A stretch of 64,000 nucleotides of DNA from Auanema rhodensis (lineage: Eukaryota; Nematoda; Chromadorea; Rhabditida; Rhabditidae). Position 1 is the first letter of the stretch. Every line of letters begins with the position of its first letter. The notes under the pieces are model-generated. The model was given only the letters and a program-made list of their open reading frames with translations, was not told the DNA's origin and made no database searches. The stretch lies in contig OZ059896.1 in NCBI GenBank assembly GCA_964057225.1, positions 7,812,001 to 7,876,000 of the forward strand, written 5' to 3'. The translations under genes and the position numbers were made by a program. Positions 25,931 through 36,586 of this stretch are shown in pieces.

Positions 25931-26269
25931 TTAGCGTCCTCCGAGTCCGCCGAGAAGTCCTCCGACAATTGGGAGACCGCTGAGAACTGTAAAGGAATTA
26001 TATTAATAATTTAATTGATTCTGATGCAAGTCCTGATCAGAACTTGAAGCTTTACTTACGTCCGCCGACTAAATCAAGAAGTCTGGCATGTTCAGCAGTG
26101 GTCTGTTCAAGTTGAACAATTCTTCTAGCATAATTCTGTTCCTTTGCACTGGATGCACTAATGGCGAACTGAAAATCATTTTGAAATAAAGATTTAGGAA
26201 GATTGAAGATCTTACGGTAGCTGAGAAAACAGCGAGGAGAGCCAAAAGAGTGAAAGTTCTGCGCCACAT
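25931..26269 (-). CDS. Small secreted Gly/Leu-rich peptide, copy D (short C-terminus)
   Basis: A minus-strand member with the common signal peptide and three exons, 72 residues. It combines ISASSAKEQNYARR (as in copy A) with LLDLVGG (as in C/G), has unique I and H changes (ARRIVQ, TAEHARLL) and a C-terminus shortened by four residues (LPIVGGLLGGLGGR). Its leader contains TATAAAGCCAGGGAAG, shared with copy G and not with A, B or C. This copy is outside the arms, has no mirror partner and is the most divergent member. Confidence 0.75.
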
Positions 26270-26337
26270 CTTGAGTTGATGATGCTCTCTTCTTCTTCCC
26301 TGGCTTTATATTCTGTAGAAAAGTAGGAACTAAAATA

Positions 26338-27431
26338 TTTGGAGTCAAAACATCCCAAAAAAAACAATTAAAGCTGATACGGTTAACTGATTACTTGTTG
26401 TTTTAAAATTTTTTTGGTAAGAAAAATTGTTCAGTTGATAGTTGATATCTTAAGAAGAATATATGAAGTAGTCTGGAGTCTTGTCATTGTTGTTATGAAG
26501 ATCCACTACTGAATCGGATTAAAAACAGTAATCGTTTTACGCACTACCTTTCACAGAATACTGATAAAGGGTCGCCTTATTTTTGCTTAGATTCCTTGTT
26601 TATAAGAGTACTACCAGATCTCAATATGCTTAGTTGAATTTTGAATAAAAATTATTTGTAGGAGTTCTGTTGCACCATATGTATCTGCCTGTGGAATCAG
26701 GTTTGTTTAAATTGGATAATGTTGTTTCTAAAGCGAATATATATGTATATATGACTCCAATTTTGATTAATCAGGTAGCTATCACGTCGAAAACTATTTA
26801 TATGAGAATAGTTACTAGTTGTTTGGTACATATTTTAACTATATCATTTGAATATATCAAAAATGGCTGAACATTTCAATAACTTTATCAACCACATATA
26901 CTTTCGGGTTATAGAGCTGTCGTCAAAATGTCCAACTGTTTGTTTTGTGTGTGATATGATATCAATAATTTTTATTATTTACATCGATGAATTTCAAAAA
27001 AGTTAATTATTCAACATTGCTCATCTATTCGATTCTCAATTGTTTCTGACAAGTTTATCGAACGTTTTGACTTGCTTGGAAAGAGTATTTCGGGTTTGTA
27101 CATCATATTGTTCAGAAAAGGACACTACACTCCATACATATAGCGTATCAAGGAGTTGAAGGAGTGAATGTGGATGATACTTAATCGATGTTTGAGAAGC
27201 TTTTATGTTCATTGTATCTTTTAAGAAATTTATATAATAAGTAATACGGTACACTACCGTATTCATGTTCAGATAACGTTACTCTATAAAATATCAAAGA
27301 TAGCTTATGTATGTGATATTGTTCAGCTTCTTTTAATACTAGTGGCTGGAGCATAAAGTTGAATATGTTAGTTTAGTGTGTTAGTAGCTTGAGCCTACAA
27401 AGGTTGTAAAGTTATAAAGTTGTAGAGAATG
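26338..27431. other. Mirror of the arm-specific segment, no clear gene
   Basis: Reverse complement of 23017-24110. It repeats the unrecognised 76-codon open frame (here 27036-27266, minus). Nothing else is supported. Confidence 0.5.
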
Positions 27432-27545
27432 TCATACTATATTTAAATCTGTATGATACTGCTCAGCGTCTTCTAATAAAACGTAATCACCCTTAACATC
27501 TTCTTGCAATGCCGAGTAATCAGAAGATGACGATGCCTCTTCCAT
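27432..27545 (-). pseudogene. NF-YB N-terminal stub (right arm)
   Basis: Mirror of 22903-23016: 33 codons of NF-YB exon 1 and then a stop from unrelated sequence. Non-functional as a histone-fold protein. Confidence 0.85.
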
Positions 27546-27873
27546 CTAAAGTGTTCTTGCTCAATCTTTCAATGCTTTATTTTCTCAAATATGTACCGTC
27601 AGAACAGTTTCTGGTGCATTGTAATGTCATTAATAAAAAAAATTTATTCCTAACAAGGACATTCATAATAAGCTTAAACTATTTTTCTAAAATCGTGTGA
27701 TATATTAGATTCAAAGGGTCTAGCTTTCGCTTTGATCTCACTTGTTCAAGTTTTAAATTGTAAAGCTGTAAAGTTGTAAAAAATGTGTTGTTATATTGTA
27801 TTTGAAAAAAATGGAAGGAATCGTTTATTTACAGACAACAGTTGAACTATTCAAGAGTTCCAGTGCAATCGTC

Positions 27874-28216
27874 TTAGCGTCCTCCGAGTCCGCCGAGGAG
27901 TCCACTAGTAAGTCCTCCGACAATTGGGAGACCGCTGAGAACTGTAAAGGATTTATATTAATATATTACTAAAATTATTGATCTCGAGTTCGAGAGATGG
28001 ACTCACGGTCAGTAACAAGATTGAGAAGTCTGGCTTGTTCAGCAGTGGTCTGTTCAAGTTGAACAAGTCTTCTAGCATAATTCTGTTCCTTTGCACTGGA
28101 TGCACTAATGGCGAACTGAAAATCATTTTGAAATAAAGATATAGGAAGATTGAAGATCTTACGGTAGCTGAGAAAACAGCGAGGAGAGCCAAAAGAGTGA
28201 AAGTTCTGCGCCACAT
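27874..28216 (-). CDS. Small secreted Gly/Leu-rich peptide, copy E
   Basis: Mirror image of copy B: same signal peptide, three exons and 76-residue product ending GGLTSGLLGGLGGR. Flanking variants match unit B. Confidence 0.75.
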
Positions 28217-28587
28217 CTTGAGTTGATGATGCTGGTTGACTGTCTTCCTCCATTATATACACAGCTCGATTATTGATATGAAGTTTCTAAACTGATAAAA
28301 AACAAACGGATTAATAAATAATGTTTTTGAAATAGATAAATATATCAATTTGACTTGTCTTAATTGTAATCAACGATTCATATCAGTTTGAATTGTTTTT
28401 ACCAAGCTTATCAGTTAATAAATATATGTACGTAACAGAAGCATTTGTTCATTAACAGTCAGATATGATCTACGGAACTATTTCCTGACCTGATTAACAA
28501 GATTTTCACTAATGTTTCAAGTGGAAGAAGGCTCATTTTTATCAAAACAAACACGAATCTTCATATATAAGCAGAAATGTTCGCTGT

Positions 28588-29853
28588 CTAAGATCTCCTA
28601 GGTAATAACCACTGAATATTGTTATCGGTAGTTTGATATGATTGTCTCCCATGATGATTTTCTTGGATAGAAACACTAGCAGATGATGTTGTAAATACAT
28701 TTTTGCTATTTGGAGAGAAATTAGTTGTTGAAAGTGTATGTGATCCTGGAGTTTGTTGCATAACAAACGCATAAGAGGGTCCAGCATTCGTGAACGAGTG
28801 TGATCCCGCTGGAATAACTGTAACCATCTGCGAAGATGAAGCTGAAACAATGTATATTTATTCAAAACAACGTTGAAAAACGAACGAATTGGTTGCTGGG
28901 ACCTAGATGTCGTGGGCTGTTCGGTATAATCAGAATACGGCAAGCGGCTCCCAGGCGCAATGCTGCTATTTATAAACTTTGTTGTACATTTATGCCTAAA
29001 CAAATTATGTAATAAGAAAGAATGAATATAAAATTATACCTATTTAGAAGAGCTCTAACAGGTTCAACATATTTACCTAATCCAGTTGATGTTAAAGCGT
29101 CAAGCAAATCATCGGCTGTTATAGTCCTTCGTTTCTCCTTAAAAATTTAGTGGTTTGATGTAAATTATGAAATACTTACAGCAAGACACTTATCACTAGC
29201 TTCACTAGTTAAAAAGGAAATAAATTCCGAAACACATTCCTGTACACACTCCTTAGCCTCTTTCGCTAACTTCCCAGACTCCGGAATCATGCGTTTCATG
29301 ATGCGGGCAACATTGGCTACAAATTATGTTATTTCTCATCTAAACAAGAATTTACCTATAGGCAAAAACCGTTCCTGATCCAGAATAATTTGTCCTTTAG
29401 GAAGTTCATCATTCTGAAACATCCATGTAATACAACATAACGAAGTAATTGATTTCATTAGGTGTTTCACAAGTAATATTTCAACTTGTGAACAACAGGA
29501 TTTATGCTTGTAATAATCTATTTTCTCACTATTTTAATTCTAATTTTAAATGAAAGTTCATGAAATATTTTGAAATGATCTTGATGAACTTATGATTGTA
29601 CCTTGTTCTCCCCACCAAGATGGTCATGGTCATTCTGTTGCTGATAATACATTCCTTCATCTTTAACATGGTCAACCATTAACTAAACTTATATTTTGCT
29701 TAATTTAGAAATTTCATTCACTACCTCAAGTGAATGATACTGATTTCCTTCATCATCTGTATGATATTGCTCAGCGTCTTCTAATAAAACGTAATCACCC
29801 TTAACATCTTCTTGCAATGCCGAGTAATCAGAAGATGACGATGCCTCTTCCAT
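28588..29853 (-). CDS. Truncated NF-YB copy with intact histone-fold (right arm)
   Basis: Mirror of 20595-21860. The open frame, splice sites and full histone-fold are preserved, with the same seven-residue junction tail WLLPRRS; 288 residues predicted. With the left-arm copy and the parent this makes three loci encoding an essentially identical NF-YB dimerisation domain. Confidence 0.6.
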
Positions 29854-30180
29854 CTAAAGTGTTCTTGCTCAATCTTTCAATGCTTTATTTTCTCAAATAT
29901 GTACCGTCAGAACAGTTTCTAGTGCATTGTAATGTCATTAATAAAAAAATTTATTCCTAACAAGGACATTCATAATAAGCTTAAACTATTTTTCTAAAAT
30001 CGTGTGATATATTAGATTCAAAGGGTCTAGCTTTCGCTTTGATCTCACTTGTTCAAGTTTTAAATTGTAAAGCTGTAAAGTTGTAAAAAATGTGTTGTTA
30101 TATTGTATTTGAAAAAAATGGAAGGAATCGTTTATTTACAGACAACAGTTGAACTATTCAAGAGTTCCAGTGCAATCGTC

Positions 30181-30523
30181 TTAGCGTCCTCCGAGTCCGC
30201 CGAGGAGTCCACTAGTAAGTCCTCCGACAATTGGGAGACCGCTGAGAACTGTAAAGGATTTATATTAATATATTACTAAAATTATTGATCTCGAGTTCGA
30301 GAGATGGACTCACGGTCAGTAACAAGATTGAGAAGTCTGGCTTGTTCAGCAGTGGTCTGTTCAAGTTGAACAAGTCTTCTAGCATAATTCTGTTCCTTTG
30401 CACTGGATGCACTAATGGCGAACTGAAAATCATTTTGAAATAAAGATATAGGAAGATTGAAGATCTTACGGTAGCTGAGAAAACAGCGAGGAGAGCCAAA
30501 AGAGTGAAAGTTCTGCGCCACAT
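30181..30523 (-). CDS. Small secreted Gly/Leu-rich peptide, copy F
   Basis: Mirror image of copy A (19924-20266) with identical coding sequence and intron structure. It is divergently arranged with the truncated transporter copy that starts at 31083. Confidence 0.75.
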
Positions 30524-31082
30524 CTTGAGTTGATGATGCTGGTTGACTGTCTTCCTCCATTATATACACAGCTCGATTATTGATATGAAGTTTCTAAACT
30601 GATAAAAAACAAACGGATTAATAAATAATGTTTTTGAAATAGATAAATATATCAATTTGACTTGTCTTAATTGTAATCAACGATTCATATCAGTTTGAAT
30701 TGTTTTTACCAAGCTTATCAGTTAATAAATATATGTACGTAACAGAAGCATTTGTTCATTAACAGTCAGATATGATCTACGGAACTATTCCCTGACCTGA
30801 TTAACAAGCTTTCCAACAAGCTTTGAACAAATATTTCAAAATATTGTAGTTCATGGGTTTTCGGAGATGAGAACTACGACTTCGTTAGAAATAAACTAAA
30901 ACTTGAGATAACTTGAACTGATACAAAGATCATTTTCTACAGTATTACAATAGTTCATTGAGTAAACATAGATTGCTATGTCTATATCTGTAGTTGAATA
31001 TCCAAGAGTAAACTATAGTTTTCTCAAACAATATCGTTTAAGATAGAATTATTAGAAATATTATTTTTATAATCAACAGAAT

Positions 31083-31607
31083 ATGGCAGAGTATAGACTA
31101 GAACAGTAAGTATTTTCAAATTGTATTAAACATTTCTAATTAAATTCCTGGGCATGTTAAGTAATTCAAAATAAATAAAGAAATACTGGCAATTCAAAAA
31201 AGGTTTATATCTTTTTCAATTTTACAAAATTTCATTTATTTAGATGTGTATTGTACAAATCTCGATGGCTTATACAGCTTGTTTGTTGCATTGTTGCATT
31301 GTCTAATGCCATGGTTAAACTTTATTAAATCTTTCTTAATTTTTAATTTTATTATTTAAGCAATGGATGAGTTATTCTGTTTTAGTTGAACAATCAAATC
31401 ATTTTTATTGTTCATCTTCTATTTCTAATTGTGTTGTTTCTTATGTTACTAATCAAATTTTTCAAGTATGTATTGCTTTAAACTTTTAAAAATTACTTTT
31501 TTTTTCAATAAAAGATAACTGCAGCTATAACAGGCTTGGCTGGAATGTACATAACTGACAAATTTGGTATCAAAACTTCGGTTTTGCTTCATACTATAAG
31601 TGGCTGA
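31083..31607 (+). pseudogene. Truncated FLVCR-like transporter copy (exons 1-4)
   Basis: Mirror of the 5' end of the minus-strand transporter: ATG at 31083, exons 1-4 (88 codons, through the MYITDKFGIK segment), then loss of homology three or four bases into intron 4. Reading through gives nine more codons (VLLHTISG) and TGA at 31605. It holds only the first one or two membrane helices, so it is not a working transporter, but the duplicated promoter may still be active. Confidence 0.85.
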
Positions 31608-32079
31608 AACATAACACAAAACTTGTAAAAACAGCATAATTGTCCTTATGAGCATTTTGTGAAAATACATGTTTTGCTAATTCGCTCCATCGTAGTCAAA
31701 GTTTGTATGTACATTGCATACAAAATTTCAAAATGACGATCAAATAGTCTGTATTACAATCAGTCTTCACTGAATAGTTAAATAATAAACGTGTTTTTTT
31801 CAATATTGAGGAAATTAAGTGCAAAATGTTAATAAACTTTCAATTGTAGTCTTCTCACTATGGAGCCTTTTTCATATACTCATATTGCGGAACAATTTAC
31901 AAATTAAAATGAGTTCTTATCTGTAAAAAAACATTATAGTAAGCTAATCAGTTTACAATATCAGCTTTTATTGTTTTTGCGTGATTGTAGTATCTTCAAC
32001 TTACTAAGTACTCCTCTCAATATAATATATAAAGCCAGGGAAGAAGAAGAGAGCAGTCAACCAGCATCATCAACTCAAA
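31608..32079. other. Intergenic DNA and promoter of peptide copy G
   Basis: AT-rich single-copy sequence with no gene seen. Near the end, TATATAAAGCCAGG at about 32025-32038 gives a good TATA box 45-55 bp before the copy G ATG, followed by a GAAGAAGAAG leader. Confidence 0.55.
32025..32033 (+). promoter_or_regulatory. Putative TATA box of peptide copy G
   Basis: A TATATAAAG motif about 50 bp upstream of the ATG. A similar TATAAAGCCAGG lies upstream of copy D on the minus strand. Copies A, B, C, E and F instead have TATATAATGG much closer to their ATG. Confidence 0.4.
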
Positions 32080-32430
32080 ATGTGGCGCAGAACTTTCACT
32101 CTTTTGGCTCTCCTCGCTGTTTTCTCAGCTACCGTAAGATCTTCAATCTTCCTAAATTTTGATTTCAAAATGATTTTCAGTTCGCCATGAGTGCAATGAG
32201 TGCAAAGGAACAGAACTTTGCTAGAAGACTTGTTCAACTTGAACAGACCACTGCTGAACAAGCCAGACTTCTTGATTTAGTCGGCGGACGTAAGTAAAGC
32301 TTCAAGTTCTGATCAGGACTTGCATCAGAATCAATTAAATTATTAATATAATTCCTTTACAGTTCTTAGCGGTCTCCCAATTGTCGGAGATCTTGCTGGT
32401 GGACTCCTCGGCGGACTCGGAGGACGCTAA
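32080..32430 (+). CDS. Small secreted Gly/Leu-rich peptide, copy G
   Basis: The only copy outside the inverted repeat on this side. Exons about 32080-32133, 32181-32289 and 32364-32430, 76 residues: signal peptide MWRRTFTLLALLAVFSAT, mature start AMSAMSAKEQNFARR, end LPIVGDLAGGLLGGLGGR. With its TATA box, leader and a single downstream 144-bp cassette it looks closest to an ancestral arrangement. AATAAA follows at 32475. Confidence 0.78.
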
Positions 32431-33520
32431 GACGATTGCACTGGAACTCTTGAATAGTTCTACTGTTGTCTGTAAATAAACGATTCCTTCCATTCTTTCC
32501 AAATAAAGTATAACAACACATTTTTTACAACTTTACAGCTTTACAATTTAAAACTTGAACAAGTGAGATCAAAGAAAAAAAAGAAAAAACACAAGCCGAA
32601 ATTCTTGAAACCAGAAATACGAAAAGAGAGTAGGTCCGTGGTCCAGCAGATCCATGGTTGGAAAAAGCCATCAAGGTGTAACGTCGTACACGTTGCTCAA
32701 TCCTATGAATTTCAAGAATAGGCTTATCCATTGCCATTTCACAACTTTACAACTTAAATGAAAAACTTGAACAAGTGAGATGAAATAAAAAAAAAAGAAA
32801 ATAGCTATTTATTGAAACTTCAAATTAAAAATATTAATATGTGATCATTTATTAATCAAATACAAATATGGCTGTGGAAATTTTTTGTTTTCGAATTTCG
32901 GAGCTGATGAAGTCATAACTTTTTTGTTTGTTTAATATATGAATTCATAGATTTCAGGCGAAACGTCATTAGTTCTAAGCACATTTTTATGAGTCATTTG
33001 TTTATTATAAAATTATATTCTCAATTCCAATAATATTTTAAATGTTTTGTAATGAGTTTGAGATTTAATTTAATTTTTATAAAACTTGATATTTTGAAAA
33101 ACATCAGATAAAGTATATACTCAACTATGCTTTGTTGCATAAATAATAATAAATATAAATAAATAAATATGTATATAAATACTGAATATCTGTATAATTA
33201 ATAATATTTTTTGCAAAAATAAACATTTATTCTGCATATTCTTAGCATCTCTATATAAACTTAATAATTGCTAATATTATATAAATAAAATATTTTGAAT
33301 TTATATGAATATATAAAACATTAATTATATTTTATTTTATTCATAAAAATAATTACTAGAAATAAATCCCCAAGTTGTAGACTGTATGCAATATTATTAA
33401 TATAATCAAGTGCAATAATCTTCCAGATTATTATACTATTCTGATGATAATCCGTTAGTTTAAATTTTGTCTTCTATGCTAGCAGATTCTAAGCCATCCA
33501 AAAACTTTTCCTATTGAAGA
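32431..33520. other. Peptide 3' flank, single exon-like cassette, then AT-rich DNA
   Basis: 32525-32570 and 32742-32785 carry the recurring ACAACTTTACA...ACTTGAACAAGTGAGAT motif. Between them lies one 144-bp-type cassette on the minus strand, with an open frame from 32737 (MAMDKPILEIHRI then EQRVRRYTLMAFSNHG). From 32800 the DNA is very AT-rich with no recognised feature. Confidence 0.6.
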
Positions 33521-34313
33521 TTATATTTCAGATTGTCTTATCAAAGTGAAACCTGAGTTGCTAATTCTTCTTCTTGATAGCCTTTTCGAGCACGTGAGAG
33601 ACGTGGAGATCTTTGCGTATGTGCTTCTTGATTTATTCCAGAGCTAAAAAAAGCATATTTTGAAAAAAATTATAAAATCATCTCAATGAATTCTTTCAAT
33701 TATATATAATATTACGTCGAAGCTTCATTTGATTCCTGGAACGTGTAATTTATATTTATAGCTCTGTATGTTAAACCTTTTGGATTGGAGCATTCACTTT
33801 GGACATTTTTGAATTAGCCGAAGAAATTTTATAAGTATCATAAGCAGATTTGATTGTTTGTTTTTCTTTTTTCTTAAAATATATAATAAATATAGGAAAC
33901 ATATGTTTATGAACTATATCGAATAAATCAAGAAAATCTTTCAATGATCGGAATGGCGGAAGACTAAGCATATATACCTAGAGAAAAAAAATATTATATT
34001 CATATGCTTTATAGTTTTCATTGAAACAAAAATCAGAAACAACACATACATAATAGCTCCAAATTGCAATAAAGTTGAATATCAAATACAGTCCTGTCAT
34101 TATTCGGAATAATAAGAAAATGGGAATTACATCTGCATGCTCGTGGGAATGAAATATCTTAAACATTCTAATATTGCAAATTTGATTAAATTTTTAAAAA
34201 AGAAACAGTACTGAATTTTTGTTTTTTGATAAATATTCGTGTATTTCACTACAATTGCGGTAATAGTCAAAAGGATTATCCAAGTTGAATGCAATAGGAC
34301 TGTCTGATGTTAC
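33521..34313 (-). CDS. Candidate membrane-protein gene or gene remnant, 5' end not found
   Basis: Four minus-strand segments (34313-34212, 34157-34050, 33977-33777, 33643-33521) are bounded by acceptor and donor sites and are all in phase 0. They join to about 177 residues ending in TAA. The product has one or two hydrophobic stretches (IPIFLLFRIMTGLYLIFNFI and a weaker MFPIFIIYF), a possible N-glycosylation site (RNCS) and a basic Ser/Arg-rich C-terminal tail. No upstream exons with a start could be recognised. An alternative is a shorter protein starting at the ATG at 34166. I do not recognise the family; a degenerate 7TM gene is one possibility. Confidence 0.35.
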
Positions 34314-36586
34314 CTATTACAAAATAAAAATAGTCATTCTTATATTTATCTTAAAAATTATTTAACAGTTATGATATCATATGAAATTTTAATATCAAAA
34401 TGCATATACAAGTAGCTAAAGATTTTGAGAAATAAAAAGCAAAACATACGTCTATTAAATGAGCAGATGAACATTCTCTACAGAAAAAAAATAATATTTG
34501 TAATAAAACCAGTTTTGAGAGCATTTTTTTATAAAAATACAATTTCACGTAAAGTACACGTTCGAAATATGCTAAATAACTTATTTTTCATTTTTTGTTT
34601 GGTTCGTCCTTCCTTCTCTCGCTTGTTCGTCTCTCTCTATCTTTTTATATATAACTATATAAATATATAAAAATATATAAATTAACTATGTAATTATATT
34701 TATATCACATAAAAACTTTATATACAGCATACCTACTTATATAGTATTATAGACTACATCTCCATGTGTACTAATCAAGTTGCTATAAGTTTTCAATACA
34801 AAATAATTTTTATTTGAAAAAATATTTCTTATTCTTAATATTTAGTTTCAAATAAAGAATACAACATTTTTTCCAGAGATCTTGATTGGTAGGACGATTT
34901 GCAATTATGACATACGTGTCAATTTTTGTGTACTGATATCTCTACACGTGGTTTTTAATGACTTTCCTATCTTTAATCAGTTAAAAATACAAACATCTGA
35001 GAATTTGATCATATAAATGCATTTTATTACATTTAATTGAAGACTAAATTTATATTTATATATTATAGTATCTTTTGAAACATACTGAAATATAGATAAT
35101 TCATAGAATTGTTCATTCTATTTTTATTATATTTTATTTCAAATAATATTATGTGATAAAGCATTAAATGAACAATTTTACTTAATGACTGACTAATCAG
35201 TCTGAAAATCCGTCCTAGAACCTTCACAGCTTTTCTATCATATAATTCCTAAAGAATATTTTGTATTGGGCAAGTGCTCTTAAGAGAGATTAGTGTCAGA
35301 TTTTCATCGTCTTATCATTATAAGCACAAGCTGGTGTGAATAGTCGGTTTTTGATTCCGAATCGTCATGTTCGAAATCTGAATATGTATGTTCTATTACA
35401 ATTATAAATACGATATCATGATAAAACATTATCATCTTCACTGCTCGTTCAACTTTTCAAAGAAATTGAGTTCGCTTATCAAATAATATAAATTATTTTA
35501 TTTTTAACATGCCTGTACAAATTAGTTTTGCGATAAAATTTCTGCAAATGATTGAATAAAAAAAAAGTTTTTTTTTGTCATTTAGTAATTGTATTAAAAG
35601 CAGAATGACTGAAATACATTATTATTGACTCAAATACATACATACAACATTTGTATATAAAGAAACATCAATGGAAATAATAAAAATTGTATTATTCGGT
35701 ATTCGAATATTTATAAAAATGATTCATTTCTATGTGTATAATTTATTTTAGCTGCTTAAATTGTATAAATATCATGATTATTCTACAATATACCGTACTA
35801 TAATTTTTATAATATTACTATATAATAATATAACATAATATTTATATATTAATATATTAATATATCATGCTGTAGCAACATTAAGATCAATTTAAGCTTT
35901 GTTCGCTTATAGAAGGGCAAATGTACTAATAATGAAGCACATTCATTAATGATTACTGATTGGACCATCCGGGTCTAAGTATTTTCTCCTATTCTCTTGA
36001 ACTGATCTCTAACGCTTCCATTATATTTTACAGATTGAGTATATATAATTGCTGCTTTCTCTACTAAACATTGATATTATCGTTTAGTCTACTGTTTCAT
36101 ATGTTGAATATTTTATTTGGTCTCTTCATATATAGAACGATAAGAAATGTATCAGCTACCTTTATTCATCAGCTTCTTCATTGATCAACTATAAATGATG
36201 ATTTTACATCCAAAATCTTTTGTCATCCTTTAGATATTGCTTAACCCCAGTTTAATGTTTTTCTTTTTTAAAATGCCGACATTACTTAGAATATGATGAC
36301 TAAACCTGTGATTCAAATAGCTTCTTCCGGTAATGTAATTGAACGATTTAGTTCGATACGGTCATGCCTATAAAAGAAATAAAAGTCATGACGGAATGAG
36401 CTGGCTACCGTGAAGTGGCTCAGCCCATTTTTCATCCTGGTCTTTCACTTTTTTTTGCCGTACTGCACAAATGAACAGCTAATTCCATGATAAATGCTTT
36501 TATCTTACTATCTTTTTTAACAATAGTGATAACTATCTAGAGCAGTCAACTCATAAGTTCATTTTCGTTTTCTTTTCAGTGGGCGA
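34314..36586. other. AT-rich intergenic region
   Basis: Long AT-rich stretch with T/A homopolymers and TATA repeats (for example near 34650-34680 and 35800-35860). No coherent exon series is visible on either strand. The final 40 bp contain TCTTTTCAG at 36571-36579, an acceptor-like site 7 bp before the next ATG. Confidence 0.6.

Larger units (their letters stand above)
24111..26337. other. Spacer of the large inverted repeat
   Basis: About 2.2 kb separating the arms. It contains peptide copy C (+), the 144-bp exon-like tandem repeat, about 400 bp of AT-rich DNA (25390-25780) with no recognised feature, and peptide copy D (-). Copies C and D are themselves in inverted orientation, so the symmetry continues imperfectly into the spacer. 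Confidence 0.85.
26338..31583 (-). repeat. Right arm of large inverted repeat
   Basis: Reverse complement of 18865-24110. Unit-specific variants appear in mirrored order (unit B variants at 27468 and 28482, unit A variants at 29764 and 30787), so the whole arm was duplicated after the tandem units had diverged. Differences noticed from the left arm: a T/A-tract 1 bp shorter near 29941 and TCTAGTGC near 29921 where the other copies have TCTGGTGC. Confidence 0.9.

Noticed and set aside
18865-31583. The inverted repeat as a MITE or DNA transposon with long terminal inverted repeats
   Set aside because: The arms contain ordinary host gene fragments (transporter, NF-YB), there is no transposase and no target duplication at the outer ends.
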